Part shown: positions 58,320 through 64,000 of the stretch, piece after piece
How positions within the stretch are numbered: position 1 is the first letter of the stretch
Layout of the letters: each line of letters opens with the position of its first letter
Source of the DNA: Semisulcospira habei
Lineage: Eukaryota; Mollusca; Gastropoda; Semisulcospiridae
DNA: 64,000 bases
Direction: 5' to 3'
NCBI GenBank assembly: GCA_036245525.1
Contig: BTPG01000003.1
Coordinates: 134,972,873 to 135,036,872, forward strand
The notes under the pieces: model-generated
Told to the model about the DNA's origin: nothing
Database searches by the model: none
What the model saw: only the letters and a program-made list of their open reading frames with translations
Translations under genes and position numbers: made by a program

Positions 58320-59440
58320 AGTCAGGCGACAGCTAGAATTTGAAATGCATGTTTTTAATGGCACTGTGTATTATGACTCACAAAGCAAGGAACATGTCCA
58401 TGTTGATGCATGCAACCTGGCGGCAGGCGCGTTCTGGAAAGGAGATTGGAATTATACACTGTTCTCTTCAGACATGCCGGCAGCCAAGGACTTGCATATT
58501 AATTATAAAGAGGTGTGCGCGGTGGTGCAGGCAGTCAACCCGGCGGTGGGCCCCCTCGTGGCGAGGGAAACAGGTGGTCATTCATACGGACAGCACGGTG
58601 ACAAAGGCTATCATTAACAAAGGGCGCTCAAAAGACCGCTATGTCAATAGTCTGTTGAGGAAGATGGCATGGGAGTGTGTGAGAATGAATTGCAGCGTGT
58701 CAGCGATGCACGTGGCTGGCAGTGTGAATGTGTTTGCCGATACTATTTCCCGCCTGCACGAAGGACGGCTGCCCATGCTAGGACACTTGCTAACGAATTG
58801 GCACCGGGGCCGACCGCCTGACACCTACCTTCTGAATCACATGTCACAGTCAGCTCTTGCTTTTGTGGTGTCTAGGTGCCGGGTCTAGACTCAGACACCA
58901 CTACTGCAGGAGGTGGCAGGATATCGTGCCAGTGTTTTTGCCGACACTGAACACCAAGAAAACATATCAGACTCACTTGCGCTCTTATCTCAGATTTTGC
59001 CGTTACCAAATGAACATGCAGCCGGTACCGGTGTGTGAGAGAACAGTGGCTAGTGATCGCGTTACCGGTCATGTTGCGTCACCCTCTGTGTCCCGTGACG
59101 GCAGTGATCACTGAGTATGTTTAGAGCGCTAGGCCCAGCGCCGCCTAAGGCACCGGCCTTCCCCATGGGATGATCAGAGTTCAACAAACGGTTGCGAGAA
59201 CTGACCTCTGCTGCTGAAGGGATTTATACAAGCCACAGTTTGCGGCCTGGCGGGGCTACCGGGCCCTGTCTTATGGAGTGCCTGGCGAGGTGGTGAAGTG
59301 TTTGTGGGACTGGAAAAGCACTGCATACCTATCATACTTGGACCAAATACCTCAAGATATTCAAGATTTCTACAGAAGCGTACTTATTCAGAAAATACCG
59401 ACACTGACCTTGAACACTCAACTTTTCTCTCATTTGGGTG
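58320..59440 (+). mobile_element. DIRS-like retrotransposon remnant: RNase H and tyrosine recombinase
   Basis: RNase H: HVFNGTVYYDSQSKEHVHVD then ACNLAAGAFW, INYKEVCAVV, a frame change near 58,550, VVIHTDSTVTKAIINKGRSK and NVFADTISRLHEG. The four acidic positions (D, E, D, D) are all present. Next comes a recombinase N-terminal (core-binding) piece, NTKKTYQTHLRSYLRFCRYQ (58,950). After a large deletion the C-terminal catalytic end follows: HSLRPGGAT (H-x-x-R, 59,235) and, after a shift, GVPGEVVKCLWDWKSTAYLS then YL, holding the nucleophile-type Tyr. DIRS elements integrate with this recombinase and leave no target duplication. The RT upstream and the middle of the recombinase are missing. Confidence 0.75.
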
Positions 59441-60306
59441 AAAAAAATGGCGTTTTCCCGTTAGGTTTGGGCAGGAAACAACCAGTAAACCTACTGGTTG
59501 GGTTAGATGTTGTCTTACATGTTTGACAAGTGAGAGTCACGGGAATAAAACGCCTCCGTTATTTTTGCCCAACTGACAGAAAAGTGTGGTTCAGTGTATA
59601 AGCGTGAGGAAGTAGTGTGGAGTTCAGCGTGAGACTGAGGTGTGATAGTGAGAGCGTGTGGCCGGGCGCGCTGTTCTGACAAAACCTCGCCCAAGTTCTG
59701 GTCCGGAACTCTGGCCATCCATTAATTGGCTGAGAGGGGCGATGATGTCAGAACAGGGGCGCACTGGTGGGAAGGAGGGAGTGAGGTCGGGGAAAGGGGA
59801 GGGAGAGGGGGGGGGGCATGAGAGTGACTGGAGTTTAAGGTGTAGTTTGCTTTTGTCTGGTAGCGAAGCGCTATAGTACAAACAAAACAAGCAAGAGGCA
59901 TAAATTCTCGAGACCCGCGTCCAAACGCGGGGGCTCATGAAGATATAAACCTATTTATGAGGATTTATGCCTCTCGCTAAGAGGTCGTGCGATGTGGTCG
60001 AACAGAGAGTGGCTTAACCCCTCAAACGCCATAAACACACTACGCCCAAAATGCAACGGTCGTAGATCCTTATGTGCCCCCGCGTTTAGACGCGGGGGGG
60101 GGGGGGGGGGGGGGCTTATGACAATTTATGCCTCTCACTAAACCATGTGACTTGATCGAACAGAGAGGGTGAAGACAACCCTTTAAGCGCTGAAATACAA
60201 CAGCCTGCACCCAACATCTACATTTTGTTGATGTTTGTTACGTACTTCAAAGTGTCGGTCATGTCCCCACGACGACGTCTATGTTCAAGACTGGACGTTT
60301 CCTAAA
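59441..60306. repeat. Hairpin-rich region with a diverged ~170-bp duplication
   Basis: Arms GTTCTGACA (59,673) and TGTCAGAAC (59,746) enclose ~65 bp. Then two diverged units (about 59,885-60,050 and 60,070-60,200) share ATTTATGCCTCTC, GATCGAACAGAGAG or GGTCGAACAGAGAG, and a CGCG stem: CCCGCGTCCAAACGCGGG at 59,914 and CCCCCGCGTTTAGACGCGGG at 60,077. In the first unit GAGGCATAAAT and ATTTATGCCTC form an outer stem around it. No coding potential. Confidence 0.6.
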
Positions 60307-60517
60307 GGCCCCGCCACACATGCCCGATTTTGAGGCCGATTCTTGAGCAGTTTCGAATCGGAGTGTGATCGGACCGGACTACAAAAACGTGTGCACTGCC
60401 ACACATTCAAATTCAAATTCAAATTCAAATACTTTATTGTGTCAGTCTAGCCGACAAATTTTCTTTCGTTGGGATCACATGCGCGCGTACGGTTTTAGCC
60501 ACATTATGACAATGGTG

Positions 60518-60562
<45 letters not shown>

Positions 60563-61024
60563 ATGACCACAGTGTACAGTGTTAGTGGCATAGGAGTGAG
60601 TCTGTCACTTGCAAGATGCCACTGCGACATCTGAGGACTTTATTTAGCCGACCGATTTGAATCGAAGATCAAGGTCGTACCTGTTCAGCGAAATGGCTGC
60701 TAGATTGGACAGTGATGATGATGTGCTTGCATTATCAGCAGTTTTGCATCATATTCGGGAAGACTGAGGCGGGCGAAACATCGGCAACGAAGGTGGTTGA
60801 CTGATCTTCCGCCATTTGCAAACTGAAACGATATGCTTTGCGAGACGCGCTCTGATTGGTTGAAGCTTACAATCGGGGCCGATTCGGATCGGAAAAATAG
60901 AGCAGTTTCTAAACACCCGATTCCCAGCCGATTGCGATCGGATCGGATATATGACGTCATCCGATCGCAATCGGATCGGAATCGGCTTCAAAATCGGGGC
61001 ACAACCGGCAAGTGTGGCGGGGCC
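60307..61024. mobile_element. Non-autonomous TIR DNA transposon (GGCCCCGCC ends)
   Basis: Perfect 13-bp inverted termini, GGCCCCGCCACAC (60,307-60,319) and GTGTGGCGGGGCC (61,012-61,024), continue imperfectly through CCGATTTTGA(G/A)GCCGATTC. Subterminal regions are dense in GATCGG/CCGATC words and include a 16-bp palindrome pair CCGATTGCGATCGGAT / ATCCGATCGCAATCGG (60,928-60,974). No transposase frame. A short LINE-like tail (CAAATT repeats and ATACTTTATTGTG at 60,405-60,440) and a poly-A run (60,519-60,561) lie inside, so the element has itself been a target. Target duplication not clear. Confidence 0.75.
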
Positions 61025-61435
61025 TTATGTGGTTCAGGATAGAGAAGGTCCTTCAGGTCAGCCATCATGCGTGTGGCTCTCTTTTGAACGTTCTCCAAGT
61101 CTTGGCAAAGTTCTCCCAGATGTGGCTATGCTTCAAGATGGGACGCATCATACTTTGTACAGCTGCACAAAGGTTTTGTTGTCCAAGAAACAACATAGCG
61201 ACTGAGCGGTGTGTAATTCAACGATGCCAGACTTAGGTTAAATTGTGTATTAAATATGCTGTTTCCGTGAAAATTAGAGAAATGTATCATTTTATCTTTG
61301 TGAAAACAAATTGTCAGCACAGAATAGATTTAATGCATCCATAATTTCATATTATCGCACTCTACCAAATCTTCGTCATTTTTAGCGCCATGTTTTAATA
61401 GGCTATCACAAATTTCATTCCCCCCCCCCCCCCCC

Positions 61436-61471
<36 letters not shown>

Positions 61472-61794
61472 CAGTGTAAAGGTAACCATAGAAATAAATC
61501 ACGAAATGCGTCAGTGTTTGAGCCAAAACCACTAAGCCACCACGAACACACACCGCGAAGCGCAGAGCAGTAAGTTTACAGAAACGATAGCTAATATATT
61601 ATCGCAGAAAGTCACCATCGTCAAACTTATTATTTGCTGCTGCTACGGTCACTTGGAATGTTGTTTATGGTAGACAGCACTCGAATGAACACGCCAACAC
61701 GTCAAACCATAAACGGATATTTTATAACATGTCAAAACAAAAAAAAACGCTCCCCCAATTTAGACCGTCGAAACGTTTTGCATGAGGAAACAAT
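61025..61794. other. Unassigned, with a poly-C/poly-A tract
   Basis: A C-run then A-run at 61,421-61,467. No gene recognised. Confidence 0.45.
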
Positions 61795-62835
61795 ACAATT
61801 ACAAAAGAGTACAATACAATACAAAAGAATATAATGCAATACAATACAATACAATAATACTTTATTAATCCCTCATGGGGAAATTCACTAACTGCCCATA
61901 CAATACATGGCATCATCGTTCACTCATTGAATTAATTATATAACCTATAACTCTCAGTTAAAGAAATGAACTGTAATACACGCACTGTTACCTTTGTAAC
62001 ACTCTTGGTATCATAAAAACTTACGGTTTATGCCCCCTGTGCTTCTGGTGTCAGTAATGTTGCAGTGAACAACTGAATGGTCTAGTACTAAACAATGTTG
62101 ACAGACACAATCTAATGCTATTACTGTTAAAAAGGGTAACAGCCTGAGGGACAAAAGAGTTGGCATAACGTGATTTACTACTTTTAGGTAGTCGAAGTCG
62201 GCCACTTCGTTCCATACGCCTGTAGTCAAAATCATACCTAATTGCATGTGTTTTGTCATCAAGAATGTCAGCGAGATTGTTTCTACAAAGTCGTCGATCA
62301 CTTGTCGATAGTGTCCGTTGTCCTTATCAGTAATCTGACCTGTCAGTACCGTGTCGTCAGCGTATTTGTCCTGACACTGTCGTCATGAGTGGCTCTACAG
62401 TCTGCTGTGTACAAAGAAAACAAATAAGGCGACAGGACAGTCACCTGTGGTGCACCGGTGTTGGTAAAAAATACATCTGAAATTAGATCCGAACTAATTC
62501 TGACATACTGTGGGCGGTTAGTGAGATAGTCCAAAACCCAATGAATGGTAGAGGCATTTATGTTCATGTGAACAAGTTTGTAAGCGAGTATGTGTGGCTG
62601 AATGGTGTTAAAAGCAGACAAAAAATGATAAAACACCAGTCAAATGGAGGCTCCTGTTTTTTTCTAAATGACAATAGATGTTGTTTACTACATGCAAAAT
62701 GGCATCATCAACACGTCTTTACCTTCTGTAAGCAAACTAAAAGGGGTCCATAAGAAACCTGTATTTGAAATTGTGAAAGAACAGACTTATCAAAATCCTT
62801 CATGACACATGAGGTAAGAGCAACTGGTCTTAAGT
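61795..62835 (-). mobile_element. LINE fragment (Rex1/CR1-like) with (TATTG)n tail
   Basis: Minus strand: RT start NDLRPVALTSCVMKDFDKSV (about 62,820), DDAILHVV, then SAFNTIQPHILAYKLVHMNI (62,610) and WVLDYLTNRPQYVRIS. GAPQVTVLSPYLFSLYTADC (62,420) has Val in place of the usual Gly after the Gln. After an internal deletion the C-terminus (LRLPKSSKSRYANSFVPQAV, 62,170) follows, then a 3' UTR and a tail of ACAAT units on the plus strand (61,800-61,857). The FADD active-site region is missing. Confidence 0.8.
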
Positions 62836-62852
62836 CGTTCATCACAGAAACA

Positions 62853-62970
<118 letters not shown>

Positions 62971-63094
62971 GTGTCAATGTCTGAGTGGTGACGGATTTGC
63001 TTCTTTTTATGTCTGATTTTCTCCAGAAGTCAAGGTTTTTAACTGTTTAACTGTTTTAACTTTTTTCTGAAATATATTTTTTTTATTGAAGAAG

Positions 63095-63400
63095 TTACAA
63101 GGGAACAAAGCTTGCTAAAGAACTAATCCAATGTCTTTCTCCAAACTAGCTATATACAAAATTTAAGTAAATATGACAAAAATTACGGACTCTATTTTAG
63201 GTTCAACCGACTTTCTATAAACGGTCTTTTATGTCTTAAATGAGACATCCAATTACAATATGTTCGAAATCTATCTTAGCCACCCCTTCAATAAAGTATT
63301 TCGGCAAGTTTCAAGCTTGCGCGTACAGAAATATCGCAGATGTTCGTGTTTACACACATACGCACACAACCCTTTTACGTGGTTGTCGCGGTCGTAGTAT
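63095..63400 (-). repeat. Copy of the foldback family (inner part)
   Basis: AACTAATCCAATGTCTTTCT then CCAAACTAGCT, GACAAAAATTACGGACTC, CTATAAACGGTC and TTTCAAGCTTG...TACAGAAATAT match the inner half of the arm at 52,510-52,650, and in reverse complement 51,320-51,560. Confidence 0.75.
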
Positions 63401-63424
63401 GATGCAGTCACACCAGACACACCC

Positions 63425-64000
63425 GCGTAGGGTTCTTGTACAGAAATTTTACTCAGTTGCAACTCCTCGCACGTGGCACAAGGTTGTAGACCACACTGGA
63501 TTAACAGTTCCAACAGTACTTCATTCTCATGGTGCAATCTCAACACAATGCTTCCAGAAATGCAACCACACTTTGATACACTGTCTCATACAGTGCATCC
63601 GCAGTTTTGATACACTGTGTGTTCCATACAAATGCACCAACATTGATACACTGTCTTCTCTACAATGCACACACATAATTTCCTAACACCCTCTTTTATA
63701 CTATTATGCATTTCCAGAACAATCCGCAAAATTTCACAAATCAAACAATCAGAAAAGTAAACGTAACCAAAACTCATTGATATTCATTAAAAAGAACAGA
63801 TGCACGCACGTAGGGTTCTTGTAAAGAAACTTCACTCAGCTGCAACTCGTCACACGTGGCTTGCGGTTATAGACCACACTGGAGTAACACTTTCAACAAT
63901 ATTTTATTGTAGCGATGAGATCTCCACATAATGCATCCACAAATGCATTCGCAATGATACACTGTCTCCTCTACAATGCATCAACATTTTTGACACACTG
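63425..64000. repeat. ~380-bp tandem duplication, truncated by the window end
   Basis: Unit 1 starts CGTAGGGTTCTTGTACAGAA (63,425) and unit 2 CGTAGGGTTCTTGTAAAGAA (63,809). Both continue with TTGCAACTCCTCGCACGTGG or CTGCAACTCGTCACACGTGG, TAGACCACACTGGA, and several GATACACTGTCT(C/T)...CTACAATGCA(T/C) sub-repeats of about 50 bp. The stretch 63,685-63,795 is the inverted match of 47,390-47,500. Confidence 0.75.

Overview
This window is animal (metazoan) nuclear DNA, almost entirely non-coding and packed with transposable elements. I see no bacterial gene structure. Supporting observations are at least nine truncated or frameshifted non-LTR retrotransposons (LINEs), a Polinton/Maverick-type DNA polymerase and integrase, an LTR element with intact LTRs, a DIRS-like remnant, tRNA-derived SINE sequence, several terminal-inverted-repeat elements, abundant (CA)n, (GA)n and (ATT)n microsatellites, and one well-formed 1-1 phase exon with splice sites. 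The mix is what I would expect of a lophotrochozoan, possibly a marine gastropod, but the species cannot be fixed from the sequence.

Layout. 1-9 kb: microsatellites, a LINE tail, a 0.9-kb inverted-repeat element, a compound ACAAC/CA satellite, a ~35-copy 30-bp minisatellite and two tRNA-like (SINE) segments. 9.28-9.66 kb: the only confident host coding sequence, a cysteine-containing, probably Ig-like exon on the + strand. 10-19.8 kb: fragments of about five LINEs, including a near-complete CR1-like ORF2 (minus, 12.75-15.6 kb) and a LINE with a C-terminal C2H2 finger (minus, 16.1-18.6 kb). 20-34 kb: a decayed Polinton/adintovirus-like block. Its DNA polymerase B (+) and integrase (-) converge with overlapping ends, and five small overlapping minus-strand genes lie upstream of the integrase.

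This block carries the clearest structure of the window, a three-level nest. A LINE (24,644-32,304) landed a few codons into the integrase gene and is flanked by a 12-bp duplication. That LINE was then split inside its endonuclease domain by a 4.36-kb LTR retrotransposon (25,412-29,771) flanked by the 5-bp duplication GAGAC. The LTR element has nearly identical 1.26-kb LTRs and an open gag-protease frame, but no reverse transcriptase or integrase, so it must rely on enzymes from elsewhere. A solo LTR of the same family, inverted, with its own 5-bp duplication (TTCGT), sits at 37.36-38.65 kb.

34-64 kb: a hAT-like MITE rich in G-tracts, a long decayed I/Nimb-like LINE (38.8-45.2 kb), two further LINEs (47.5-49.7 and 54.3-57.6 kb), a local family of foldback repeats (46.8-53.1 and 63.1 kb), a DIRS-like RNase H/tyrosine recombinase remnant (58.3-59.4 kb), a GGCCCCGCC-ended TIR element (60.3-61.0 kb), a Rex1-like LINE (61.8-62.8 kb) and a ~380-bp tandem duplication running off the end. 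Two short segments with splice-like borders (36,692-36,757 and 53,155-53,178) have the same 1-1 phase as the exon at 9.3 kb. They could be proline-rich linker exons of the same host gene, which would make the window mostly intron; this is weakly supported.
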